Positions 8,345-16,800 of a stretch of 18,796 nt of DNA are shown here, in pieces. The notes under the pieces were generated by a model that saw only the letters and a program-made list of their open reading frames with translations, was not told the DNA's origin and did not search any database. The translations under genes and the position numbers were made by a program. Origin of the DNA: CAZUCE01 sp964619265 (GTDB lineage: Bacteria; Planctomycetota; UBA1135; GCA-002686595). The stretch lies in NCBI GenBank assembly GCA_964619265.1, contig CAZUCE010000058.1, forward strand, positions 1-18,796, in the 5' to 3' direction. Numbering within the stretch: position 1 is the first letter of the stretch; the number at the start of each line of letters is the position of its first letter.

Positions 8345-9592
8345 ATGACTCCCATGATCCGCTCCCTTGACTCGCTCTGTGCGCTCGCCCTCGTCGCCGC
8401 TTCCACCAGCTGCTCGCTGTTCTCCCCGTTTTCCAAGGGATCGAGCGATACGGTGGACGCTTTGATCCGCTCTACGCGGTATCAGGAAGCCCTCGACCTG
8501 GCTGCGGATCGAGCCGAGCGCTCGCCGGGCGATTCGGACGCCCAGGGGGACCTGATCCGGGCCGAGGCGGCCTGGCTGGTGGACCAGGGCCGCGATCTGG
8601 TGTTCGCCGGGGACCACCCGGCCGCTCTAGCCGCTTTCCAGGCCGCGGCCGAGCGCCTGCCGGAGAATCCCGCGATTCAGAATTGGGTGCGCAAGGCGGA
8701 AGGCGAACTGGCTGCGGACCATCGGACCTTGGCGTTCGACGCCGAGGGAGCAGGAGAGTTCAAGCTGGCCGCCGAGCACTATTCCAAGGCCTTGTTCTAC
8801 ACGCCGGCTGACTCGATCTCGATGGCTGGACTCGAGCGGGTCCAGGTCGTAGCGGAGTATCGCGCCGAGAAAGCTACCGAGTATTACCGGGACGGAATTC
8901 GCACCTTGCGGCGTCTCCAGGTTCCCGAAGCGCTGCACAATTTCCAGGCGCATCAGAAGTACGCACCCGAGGAGGTGGCCGGTCTCCATCGCATGATCGA
9001 AGTCGAAGGGCTTATGAGCGAAGAACGCCGGCGCATCGGAGAGGAACTGGAGTCCATGGGACTGTTCCGAGGAGCCCTGCTCGAGTACCGCCTTGCCGAG
9101 CAATACGGCAGTGAAGACGAGCAGCTGATGGGCGACATCGAACGGATGGAGCGGGAAGCCGAGGTGCAGGATCTGATGTCCGAAGCCGAGCGGGCGGGCC
9201 TAGCTGGCGATTTCGATGGGGCCTTAGAGATCCTCGGTCGAGCCGGCGAACAGACGGAGCTTCAACTTGCCGAAGTCGAAGGTGCGCGCAACCAGATCCT
9301 GTCCGACAACATCGATCGGCTCTACAGCCACGCATTGGAACTGGAAGAGGACTTCCGCTACCGCGAGGCGATCGAGGTGTACACCGATCTGCTAGACCAG
9401 TCCGGCGGCTATTACCTGGATGCGATTTCCCGGCGGGACACCCTGGGCGATCACGTGGCCGACGCGGTCCGGCTGTATGCCGCTGCGCGCGAGACGACCG
9501 ACGTGGACGAGCGGATTCGGTACTTGCGCCAGATTCAGTTGATTTGGCCGACCTACGAGGATGTGGCTGAAGTGCTAGCGCGGCTCGAATAG
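8345..9592 (+). CDS. TPR-like repeat protein, probable exported lipoprotein
   Basis: A 415-aa helical-repeat protein without a recognised enzymatic domain. The N-terminus has a short charged start, a hydrophobic stretch (LCALALVAAS, 11-20) and a cysteine at residue 23, followed by SLFSPFSKGSS. This looks like a lipoprotein signal, although the lipobox (STSC) lacks the usual leucine at -3. The rest is paired amphipathic helices with TPR-like spacing, for example TRYQEALDLAADRAERSPGD near 43-62, GDHPAALAAFQAAAERLPEN near 88-107, GEFKLAAEHYSKALFYTPAD near 136-155 and FRYREAIEVYTDLLDQSGGY near the C-terminus. TPR proteins usually serve as assembly scaffolds. It lies downstream of lptFG in the same direction, so an envelope assembly role is plausible but unproven. 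A second ATG three codons later is an equal start candidate. Its last 40 bases overlap the convergent glycosyltransferase gene. Confidence 0.8.
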   Translation: MTPMIRSLDSLCALALVAASTSCSLFSPFSKGSSDTVDALIRSTRYQEALDLAADRAERSPGDSDAQGDLIRAEAAWLVDQGRDLVFAGDHPAALAAFQAAAERLPENPAIQNWVRKAEGELAADHRTLAFDAEGAGEFKLAAEHYSKALFYTPADSISMAGLERVQVVAEYRAEKATEYYRDGIRTLRRLQVPEALHNFQAHQKYAPEEVAGLHRMIEVEGLMSEERRRIGEELESMGLFRGALLEYRLAEQYGSEDEQLMGDIERMEREAEVQDLMSEAERAGLAGDFDGALEILGRAGEQTELQLAEVEGARNQILSDNIDRLYSHALELEEDFRYREAIEVYTDLLDQSGGYYLDAISRRDTLGDHVADAVRLYAAARETTDVDERIRYLRQIQLIWPTYEDVAEVLARLE

Positions 9593-10752
9593 CCGTCTGC
9601 CCGATCGAAGACCGCGCTCGCGGGCAACTCCTCAAGGCACGCCTGCGGCCGCTCGAATCTGCAGGTCCGTCGCAGGCAAGGCCGGCAGGCGAGATCCGTG
9701 GGCGCAAGCAAGGCACGATGGGGAGAGCGGTTCGAGGGCGGCGGCCAAGGGCCGGTTCGAGCGGGATCCTGGGGGCCGGCCAACAGCGTGCACGGCAAGC
9801 CGCAGGCGGCAGCCAAGTGGATCGGTCCCGAATCGGGGCCGACGAATCGTGCGCCCAGCCCGGCGGCGGCCGTAAGGTCGGCGGCTAGCTCGCGGAGCGG
9901 CTGCGGCGCGTCGGCGAAGACCCTTCCAGAGTCTTCGGGCAAGCGGCTTGCGAGTTGGCGAGCCACGTCTCGTTCGGCGGGTCCGGCCAGCACCAGCACG
10001 CGCTCCCCACGCTGACGGACGGCCTCGAGAAACTCAAAGGACCGCTGGGCGGACCAGCTTCGGATATCGCCGGCCCGGCCCAAGTGGAACACCCAGTCGA
10101 GGCCCCGCGGGAAGCTCGCGGCCAGGCGCTCCCGGGACTCGGCCCTCTCCAAGGCGCTCAAGTCGAGATCGCCGCGCGTCAAGGGGAGCGGCCGTCCGAC
10201 CAGTTCCGCGCCCACCAGGTTGGCCAGGTGTTGGAGCCGGTCGCGGGCGTGAGCCCCTGCGGTGCGAGCCGGGCGCACGGCGCGCAGCAGCCGGCAAGCC
10301 GCCGGTTCGCGGCATTCCTCGAGGTGGGGAGCGAACCGCCGGGGAGCCTTCGAGGCGAGGACGGTGAGATGCGACTTCGCGTTGCCCTGGGCATCGATGG
10401 CGACTTCGGGCGCGAAGCGACGTAGCCGGGCTGCGAACTCGCGGAATCGCACGGGGGCCCTCCAGCCACTGGCGCGTTCGAAGATCAGGCGCTCATCGAG
10501 CCCGGGGAGCTGTTCGAGCAGGCCTGCGAACTCGCGTTCGATCGCCCAAGCGATGCGCGCTCCGGGGAGTGCCTCACGGAGGGCGTGAAACAAGGGCAAG
10601 GCGCCGATGGCGTCGCCCAGGTGCGAAAGCCGAACGATCAGGACCCGAGAGGGCTGGCCGTGAAGGGGCGGGTTCGAGCCCCGCTCGGGCCCCTGGGACG
10701 AGCCGAAGCGAGGGTCGCTGGAGGGATCGGAGGAGCTCGGACCGGGCCGCAT
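9553..10752 (-). CDS. GT9-family (heptosyltransferase-like) glycosyltransferase
   Basis: Glycosyltransferase family 9, GT-B fold, related to the ADP-heptose:LPS heptosyltransferases WaaC, WaaF and WaaQ that extend the LPS inner core on the cytoplasmic side. Of 399 residues the first ~34 are Pro/Ser/Gly-rich and probably disordered. The fold begins with SRVLIVRLSHLGDAIGALP (35-53), where D47 is placed like the catalytic aspartate of the family. The C-terminal nucleotide-sugar half has FHLGRAGDIRSWSAQRSFEF (222-241), VLVLAGPAERDVARQL and the GT9 signature GPDSGPIHLAAACG (305-318). A cysteine cluster (C356, C359, C364, C372) follows, as in many GT9 proteins. The ATG at 10752 is 31 bases from the divergent sensor kinase start. 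The 3' end overlaps the TPR gene by 40 bases in antisense, and the last ~15 residues are low-complexity. Donor and acceptor sugars cannot be read from sequence. Confidence 0.88.
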   Translation of the reverse strand: MRPGPSSSDPSSDPRFGSSQGPERGSNPPLHGQPSRVLIVRLSHLGDAIGALPLFHALREALPGARIAWAIEREFAGLLEQLPGLDERLIFERASGWRAPVRFREFAARLRRFAPEVAIDAQGNAKSHLTVLASKAPRRFAPHLEECREPAACRLLRAVRPARTAGAHARDRLQHLANLVGAELVGRPLPLTRGDLDLSALERAESRERLAASFPRGLDWVFHLGRAGDIRSWSAQRSFEFLEAVRQRGERVLVLAGPAERDVARQLASRLPEDSGRVFADAPQPLRELAADLTAAAGLGARFVGPDSGPIHLAAACGLPCTLLAGPQDPARTGPWPPPSNRSPHRALLAPTDLACRPCLRRTCRFERPQACLEELPASAVFDRADGYSSRASTSATSS

Positions 10753-10783
10753 GGTGCTCGCAGCGTAAGATCACAGTCTCCGA
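10753..10783 (+). promoter_or_regulatory. 31-base divergent start region with -10-like box
   Basis: Only 31 bases separate the glycosyltransferase start (reverse) from the sensor kinase start (forward), so at least part of each promoter must lie inside the other gene. A -10-like TAAGAT (10766-10771) sits 12 bases before the sensor kinase ATG and is followed four bases later by GTCT (10776-10779). TAGACT at 3311 and TAAACT at 17401 show the same arrangement. No -35 hexamer or Shine-Dalgarno sequence is evident. Confidence 0.3.
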
Positions 10784-12805
10784 ATGTTCCGCAGCCTTTC
10801 CACCAAGCTCCTGGTTGCCGTCCTGGCGGCGGTGATCCTGCCGTTCGGGGGCTTCGCGTTCTTCCTCGAAAGTCAGATCGCAGGGCGAATGGTCCGCGAC
10901 TACGTGCGGGAGAGCCTTGGAGGTCTAGCGGGCAACCTAGCGCAGGAACTCGATTCGCAGCTGCTCGAGCGGCAAGAGGACATGGAGCTGCTGGCGTTCG
11001 ATCCCATGGCGGCCTGGGCGCTGGAGGAGGCTCTGGCCGAGCCAGGTTCGTTCGGGAGCGCGGAGCGGCTGGCGATCTCCTTGGGCGGCGACACGAACGC
11101 TACGCGCAACTTCCAGTCCGCGGTGGCGCGTACCCTCGACCGCACGGTTCGCTTGAAGCAGGCGTTTGATCTGCTTGTGTTGGTTACGCCGGGTGGAGAG
11201 CTGTGCGCGATGAACGGATTGGATCCGGAGGGGGCTCCGCTGCCGGACGAGTTGGTCGAGCGACTGTTCGAATCGAATTTTGCGCAGACCGCCTGGCACC
11301 GGACTGCGCTATCCGGGTCGATCGCATTGGTGGATCACCATCCGTCGGCTTTGCTGTATCCAAACGGGCCGCCGGAGCAGCGGGAAGCGGTTCACTACCA
11401 CGTCGGGATCGCCGCGCCGGTGCCGGCCTATCCGGCGTCTCATCCGGGTCAAATCGAGGTTGTCGGCGTGGTCTACGGTTTGGTTTCGTGGGCTGTTTTC
11501 CAAGATCGCACGGAGACTCCTCTGATCAAGGACGCTTTCCGCGGTTTGGTGTCTTCGGGCGAAGTACCATCGCCTTACGCCTGGGTGTGGGATACCGACG
11601 GCGACACGATTCTCGCTCACAACAACCCGAACCTTTACTACTCAAAGGTCTCCGGCCCCAAGATCGGTCTCCCCGAGATGGTGGCGGACGTGCAAGGCAA
11701 GCGCTCAGGGATGTATCGCGGCTACCGCTTTGAAGGGCTTACGAAAACCGCTGCATTTCATCGGACCCAACCGGTCGAGGAATACGGATTCGATTGGGTG
11801 GTCGGCGTTGGGATCAATGATTCCGACATCGTCGCGGCCAGTCGCGACCAGCGGCGACTTCTGGCGCGCGGCACTTGGATCGTTCTTTTGACGGTGCTTC
11901 TGTGGGTGCTTGTCATCGCGCGGCGAACCACGCGCCCGATCGAGGTGCTCGAAGAGCACACCGAACGAGTGGCGGAGGGGAATCTCGAGGCTCGGGTCGA
12001 AATCGATCGAGAAGACGAGTTGGGCCGCCTCGGCATTGCCATGAATCGCATGACCGCTGAGCTGGCCAGCCAGCGAGACCAGCTGGTCAAGGCCGAAAAG
12101 GACGCGGCCTGGCGCGAGATGGCCCGGCAGGTGGCCCACGACCTGAAGAATCCGCTGACTCCGATTCTGTTGAGCCTCGATCTATTCGAGCGTGCGCGGA
12201 ATGAAAAGTCGCCGCGCGAAGAGGAGATCCTCCAGCACACGATCCAAGTGGTTCGGCGCCAGGTCGAGAGCCTGCGCGAGGTGGCGACCGACTTCCACGA
12301 ATTTACCGGAGGAACCAAGCCCCGACCGGAGCGGTTCGATCTGCGCGAACGGCTCGAGCGCGTGTTTGATCTGCACAAGGCCTGGGCGATCGAACAAAGC
12401 GTGCAGATGTCTGTGCAGGGCCCGGAGAGTTTTGTTCATGTGGATCCGGGCAAGCTGGAGCGAGTTCTGACCAACCTGGTCGTGAACGCGTTTCACGCGA
12501 TGCCGTCGGGTGGGAGGCTAGAAGCCCGGCTCGAGCAGACCGGTGGGCGGACACGTCTCACTTTGTCCGACACGGGGGAGGGGCTGACCGAGACCACACG
12601 GCGGCGGTTGTTTCAGCCTTATTTCACGACCAAGTCCCACGGGACGGGGCTTGGGTTGGCGATCGCAGCTCGCATCCTGGACGATATGGGCGGTTCGATT
12701 GAACTGCGTTCGGAAGGGCCGGGATCGGGTGCGATGGCCGTGTTGGAGCTGCCCACCGCAGGTGACGTCAGCGATTCGGCTGAATCCGAACCGGAGCTCG
12801 AATGA
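10784..12805 (+). CDS. NtrY-like membrane sensor histidine kinase
   Basis: A 673-aa transmembrane sensor kinase. Transmembrane segment 1 spans ~8-28. A ~330-residue extracytoplasmic sensor (~30-360) follows, its size and YAWVWDTDGDTILAHNNP strand pattern fitting a double-Cache domain. Segment 2 is at ~363-380 and a HAMP linker at ~380-433 (TTRPIEVLEEHTERVAEGNL). The HisKA domain has phospho-acceptor H452 in AWREMARQVAHDLKNPLTPI, a match to the NtrY-type H-box. The ATPase domain has the N-box NLVVNAFHAM (N568), G1 DTGEGL (D596), F-box FQPYFTTK and G2 GTGLGL (620-625). All catalytic residues are intact. No response regulator lies in this window, so it is an orphan here; NtrY-type kinases normally pair with sigma-54 regulators that carry a receiver, which the activator at 2290 lacks. 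The stop overlaps the SDR start in an ATGA junction. The ligand is unknown. Confidence 0.93.
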   Translation: MFRSLSTKLLVAVLAAVILPFGGFAFFLESQIAGRMVRDYVRESLGGLAGNLAQELDSQLLERQEDMELLAFDPMAAWALEEALAEPGSFGSAERLAISLGGDTNATRNFQSAVARTLDRTVRLKQAFDLLVLVTPGGELCAMNGLDPEGAPLPDELVERLFESNFAQTAWHRTALSGSIALVDHHPSALLYPNGPPEQREAVHYHVGIAAPVPAYPASHPGQIEVVGVVYGLVSWAVFQDRTETPLIKDAFRGLVSSGEVPSPYAWVWDTDGDTILAHNNPNLYYSKVSGPKIGLPEMVADVQGKRSGMYRGYRFEGLTKTAAFHRTQPVEEYGFDWVVGVGINDSDIVAASRDQRRLLARGTWIVLLTVLLWVLVIARRTTRPIEVLEEHTERVAEGNLEARVEIDREDELGRLGIAMNRMTAELASQRDQLVKAEKDAAWREMARQVAHDLKNPLTPILLSLDLFERARNEKSPREEEILQHTIQVVRRQVESLREVATDFHEFTGGTKPRPERFDLRERLERVFDLHKAWAIEQSVQMSVQGPESFVHVDPGKLERVLTNLVVNAFHAMPSGGRLEARLEQTGGRTRLTLSDTGEGLTETTRRRLFQPYFTTKSHGTGLGLAIAARILDDMGGSIELRSEGPGSGAMAVLELPTAGDVSDSAESEPELE

Positions 12806-13806
12806 GCGCCCCGGAGGTGTTTCTGACCGGAGGAAGCGGGTTCCTCGGGCGTGCGGTCCTGAGCGAATTGCTCGACCATGGGTTGGTTCCCACCGCATTG
12901 GTTCGGGACGGTTTCCCGGGCGGGCCTCTGCCGGGTTCCGTGCGAACTTGCGCCGGGGAACTCGAGCGCCCCGAGTCGTTCGCGGGGGAGCTGCTCGAGC
13001 TGGCCAGGCGCGATCCTGGAGCCACGGTGGTACACGGTGCTTCGCTGATTTCCTACCGCACCGACCAGCGCGCGGCCGCGCGCCGCGTCAACGTAGACGC
13101 AACAGCCGACTTGATCCACGCCCTGTCGCGCGCGGGTCTGCGCCGGCTGCTGTTGATTGGGTCGGTGGTCTCGGTGGGGGTGGCAGAGAATGAGAGGAGT
13201 TCGATCGACGAATCGGCTGAATGGAACTTGGGGCATGTTCGCAGTGCCTATGTGCATTCGAAGCGGCAACAGGAAGAGCGAGCGATCGAACTGTGCAATC
13301 GTCACGGGATTGAGTTGGTCACGGTTTTACCTGGTGCAATCTTCGGGCGGAGCTCGCGTGCCTCCAACACAGCGCGCTTCCTCGATTCGGTACGTCAGCG
13401 CGGCGCGCCGCCCCTGGTGCCTCCCGGCTCCTTGGGGGTGGTCGGTTTGCAGGACACCGCGCGCGGTGTCCGGCTGGCTCTTGAGCGCGGGAGCGCAGGG
13501 CAGCGCTACCTACTCGTGGAGTCCAATGCGACGCTCCTCGAGCTTTACACCCGCTTTGCTTCGGCTTTCGGGAAGCGCCCCCCGCGGGCCGCCCTGCCGC
13601 ACGCCCTGTGGAGAGCCACGGTGGGAGGCGCCCGGGGCTTGGACGTCCTGCGACGGCTCGACTTGTTGGCTCCCGAGGCGCTCGAGCTCCTGGGGCTCCA
13701 CTTTCGCTTCGATGCGGGCCTGGCAAGGCGCGAGTTGGGCTGGAGTCCACAGCCTTTTGAGACTTGCCTCGCCGAATGGCTGGCATCCGATTCGATCTCG
13801 ATATGA
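12802..13806 (+). CDS. extended SDR: NAD(P)-dependent epimerase/reductase
   Basis: A 334-aa extended short-chain dehydrogenase/reductase of the NAD-dependent epimerase, dihydroflavonol reductase or 3-beta-HSD-like type. The Rossmann dinucleotide motif TGGSGFLG (9-16) opens the protein. VVHGAS (76-81) is the usual fourth-strand motif, RVNVDAT (95-101) matches the family VNVxGT, and the active site has S121/S124 with Y150 and K154 in YxxxK. PGAIFG marks the seventh strand. The C-terminal substrate half is variable, so the substrate could be a nucleotide sugar, a hopanoid-linked sugar (HpnA-like) or another lipid alcohol. The start overlaps the sensor kinase stop by four bases and the end overlaps the giant repeat protein in the same way, so all three should be made from one mRNA. 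Pairing of a sensor kinase and an SDR in one coupled unit is unusual. Family certain, substrate unknown. Confidence 0.88.
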   Translation: MSAPEVFLTGGSGFLGRAVLSELLDHGLVPTALVRDGFPGGPLPGSVRTCAGELERPESFAGELLELARRDPGATVVHGASLISYRTDQRAAARRVNVDATADLIHALSRAGLRRLLLIGSVVSVGVAENERSSIDESAEWNLGHVRSAYVHSKRQQEERAIELCNRHGIELVTVLPGAIFGRSSRASNTARFLDSVRQRGAPPLVPPGSLGVVGLQDTARGVRLALERGSAGQRYLLVESNATLLELYTRFASAFGKRPPRAALPHALWRATVGGARGLDVLRRLDLLAPEALELLGLHFRFDAGLARRELGWSPQPFETCLAEWLASDSISI

Positions 13807-16800
13807 ACCACCTGAAACATCCGATCGACAGCAAGCGTTCTTGGGGGCGGATCGTTCTCGGCTCGGTCGCCGTTCTTGCGGTCGCCTTGATCAGCTGGTT
13901 GCTCTGGCTTGGAACGGGGCCTCCCGGAGTGACGGCTGCGAAGAAACGGACCAGGCTGACCGGCTCGGAGCTTGACGGCGCTTGGATCGAAGGTCGTGGT
14001 CGTCCGCGGCTCGAGGGAATCGCCGCGCTGCCGGAGGGGAATCGTTCGACCGGAGCAGGACGGCTCGGCGTTCGGTTGGCAGGCGATGGACGGCTCGCCG
14101 GCCGGGTGGTCGATGTGGCGACGAGCCTTCCCGTAAACGACCCCTTGATCGTCGAGCTCTTGTCCTGCCCCCCGGCGCTCACGTCGTTTGTAGACGACGC
14201 TTTGCGGATCGGAAAAGTCAGCGAAGAACTTCAAGCGCAGTCCCAACCGATCGCGGTCGTTCGCACCCAAACCGGCGAGTTTGAGTTCGAGGGAGTCCGC
14301 AAGGGACACTACGACCTGGTAGCTCGCGGGACGAACTGGGCCCCCTGCGGATCGGTCCGGGCCCGCGTTTCGAGCACCGGGGACGGCGGACCTGTTGTGG
14401 TGCGCGTCCAAGCGGGCGGAGCGTTGGAGGGAAGGGTGTTGACCCCCGCGGGCGAATCGGTCCCCGGCGCCCGGGTGGCGCTGTCCACCGGCCTGCCCGT
14501 CTTCTTCGAAGCGGCGCGGCGGGGTGATCTGGTTCGCGACGAGACTCGCGCCGACTCGGCGGGTCGCTTTCGATTCGAGAGCTTGCCGGCCTGTCAGGCC
14601 TACGTGTTGATGGCCACCGGGGAGGGGATTCTGCCCAGCCCGGAGCTCGAAATTCCAGTCACCGCCGGACGAACCACGCAACGGGACATCACGCTTCGAA
14701 TCGGCGGGCGTGTGGAAGGGCGCGTCTTGCTCGATTTGGAATCGGGCGAAGAACCGGTGCCGCTCGCCGGTGCTCTAGTCGGCGCGATCCCAAGAAGCCT
14801 CCGCGATCCGTTCGTCGCCGACGCCATCTTGGAGCGCTGCGGGACGCAGACCGACGCGGGCGGGCGCTATGTCCTGGAGGGGGTCGTGCCCGGGGAAGTC
14901 GACGTACTTGCGATCGCCGGCGGCGCAACGGGGGGCACGACCGGTCCGGTCCTGCTCGGGCCAGGAGGCCTGGCGAAGGCCCCCGACTTGGTGCTCCAAG
15001 AATCGCCGATGATCGAGGGGCGGGTGGTCGACAGCGAGGGGCAGCCCATCTCCGGCGTCGAGGTGCGCTGGGATCCTTCCGAATGGTGGAAGCTAGAGGG
15101 TTCGCTCACGCTTGCCCCGCTGTTCTATCAGGCTCTTCCGGGGTTTCGATTCCCGGTCACGGACTCAACCGGACGTTTTCTTGCAGGGCCCTTTCCGGGC
15201 AAGGCGCCCTTTGGCTTGTATTTCATTTCGACGGGGTACGTGCTGAGGGTTGTTCAGGTCGATCCGGCGCAAGCGGATTCGCCGTTGGAGATCGAACTGA
15301 CCCGCGGCGGGGCGATCGAGGGCTTGGTCATGGATCTCTCAAGCGCGGAGCCGGTGACCAGCTTTACGGTCGAGTCGGTTGCAACCGGTTACGACGACCC
15401 GACGGCACCGAATGGCTGGAACCCTTTCTCGGGAGGCACACTCTTCGAGGATCCCAAGGGACGGTTCCTGCTTGAGCTTCTGGAGCCGGGCGAGGTTGAA
15501 CTCGAAATTCACGCGCCGGGTTTCGTTTCGACGAAGCTCAAGGCAAATGTAGTCGATGGCGAGACCACGCGCGGCAAGATCGTCTTGCTCAAACGTGGGG
15601 CACTGGTTTCGGGCAGCGTCTTGGACGAATCCGGCGCTCCTGTGGCGGGTGCCCATGTCTTTGCCGAGGACGAGCAGGGTGCGAGTCGCTTCGGCCGTCG
15701 CCCCTCCAATCGCGGCTTACCGGTTCAGGGGAACGAACAGGTGAACCGCTTTTTGACCTACGGCCCAACCGAGGTTTTCGCCGGGCTTGGCTTGCTGGGA
15801 GACTCGGCCGTGACAACCGACGAGCAAGGCCGATTCGAGCTGGCCGGGATTCGCCCCGGGCAGGTCTTTGTGCGAGCCAACCACCGGAATCACGCATTGG
15901 GCTCCTCCGGACCGTTGGTGCTCGCGGAGGGGGAGCAGATCACCGATTTGGAGCTGGTTCTCGAGGCGGGCGCGACCCTGACCGGATGGGTGGAAGACCT
16001 GGACGGACTACCGGTCTCCGGCGCGATTGTGGGGGCGTTCGGACCTCCCACCCGGTCACGCGCGCGGCTCTACCAGGCAACGACCGACGCGGAAGGCCGC
16101 TACCGCATCGAGCACATGCAACCCGGGGCGTTGTTCGTCGGCGTCACGCGCGGAGATCTCGCGGGCAGCATCGAGGGCCTGTTCGGTCGACTCAGCTTTG
16201 ATTTGGTGACGATTCCCGAGCGCGGTGAGGTGGAGCTGAATTTGATAGATCTCACGGGGGGCGGAGTTCGCGTGTTCGGGCGAATTTCCGAACGGGGCGA
16301 ACCGGTGGAGGCGGGCTCGCTCATCGCCAGTCGCACCGACGCGGACATCGTGCTCGGGATCGACCTGAAGATGACTGCGGTACGCCCCGGCGGAGAGTTC
16401 GAGTTTGAGAGCTTGGCCCCCGGGGACTACGTATTTTCTTTGCAATCGGACGACGGTCCGGTGCGCTGCGAGGCGACGATTCCAGACGTCAGCGAGGTTC
16501 GGATTGAATTGGAGCTACCCACGTCGTCGATCAGGGGGCGTTTGGTGGATGAAGCCACCGGGGAAGCTGTGGCCGGGGCGCATGTGGTGTTGGAGCGCGA
16601 GGATTCCGACTCGGGCGAAGGACTGCTGGGGACGTTCCTTCGCGGCGACCAATTTTCCGAGTACGATCGCTCTTCGAAGAACGGAGTGTTCTCCTTCGAG
16701 CGCGTGCCGCCCGGGTTCTACCTGCTGCAGGTCCTGACGGATGAACAAGCCGAAGCGGTCTACGCGCCAATCGAACCTCTGCGGATCGAGGTGGGCGAAC

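Noticed and set aside
7435..8436. 333-codon open frame on the reverse strand across lptG and the following gap
   Set aside because: It lies antisense to a clear permease gene, its translation is low-complexity in Arg, Gln and Glu with no fold or motif, and long antisense frames are expected at this GC content.
10585..11169. 194-codon forward frame spanning the GT9 start and the sensor kinase start
   Set aside because: It overlaps the conserved N-terminus of GT9 on one side and the first transmembrane segment of the kinase on the other; the translation is Arg/Gly-rich with no motif.
11294..11309. TGGCAC followed by TGCG, reminiscent of a sigma-54 promoter
   Set aside because: The GG-to-GC spacing is one base short, the -12 element is weak and it lies inside the sensor kinase gene.
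13545..14681. 378-codon open frame on the reverse strand across the SDR end and giant gene start
   Set aside because: It is antisense to two well-supported coupled genes, and the translation has no domain and reads as Arg/Ser/Pro-rich shadow sequence.
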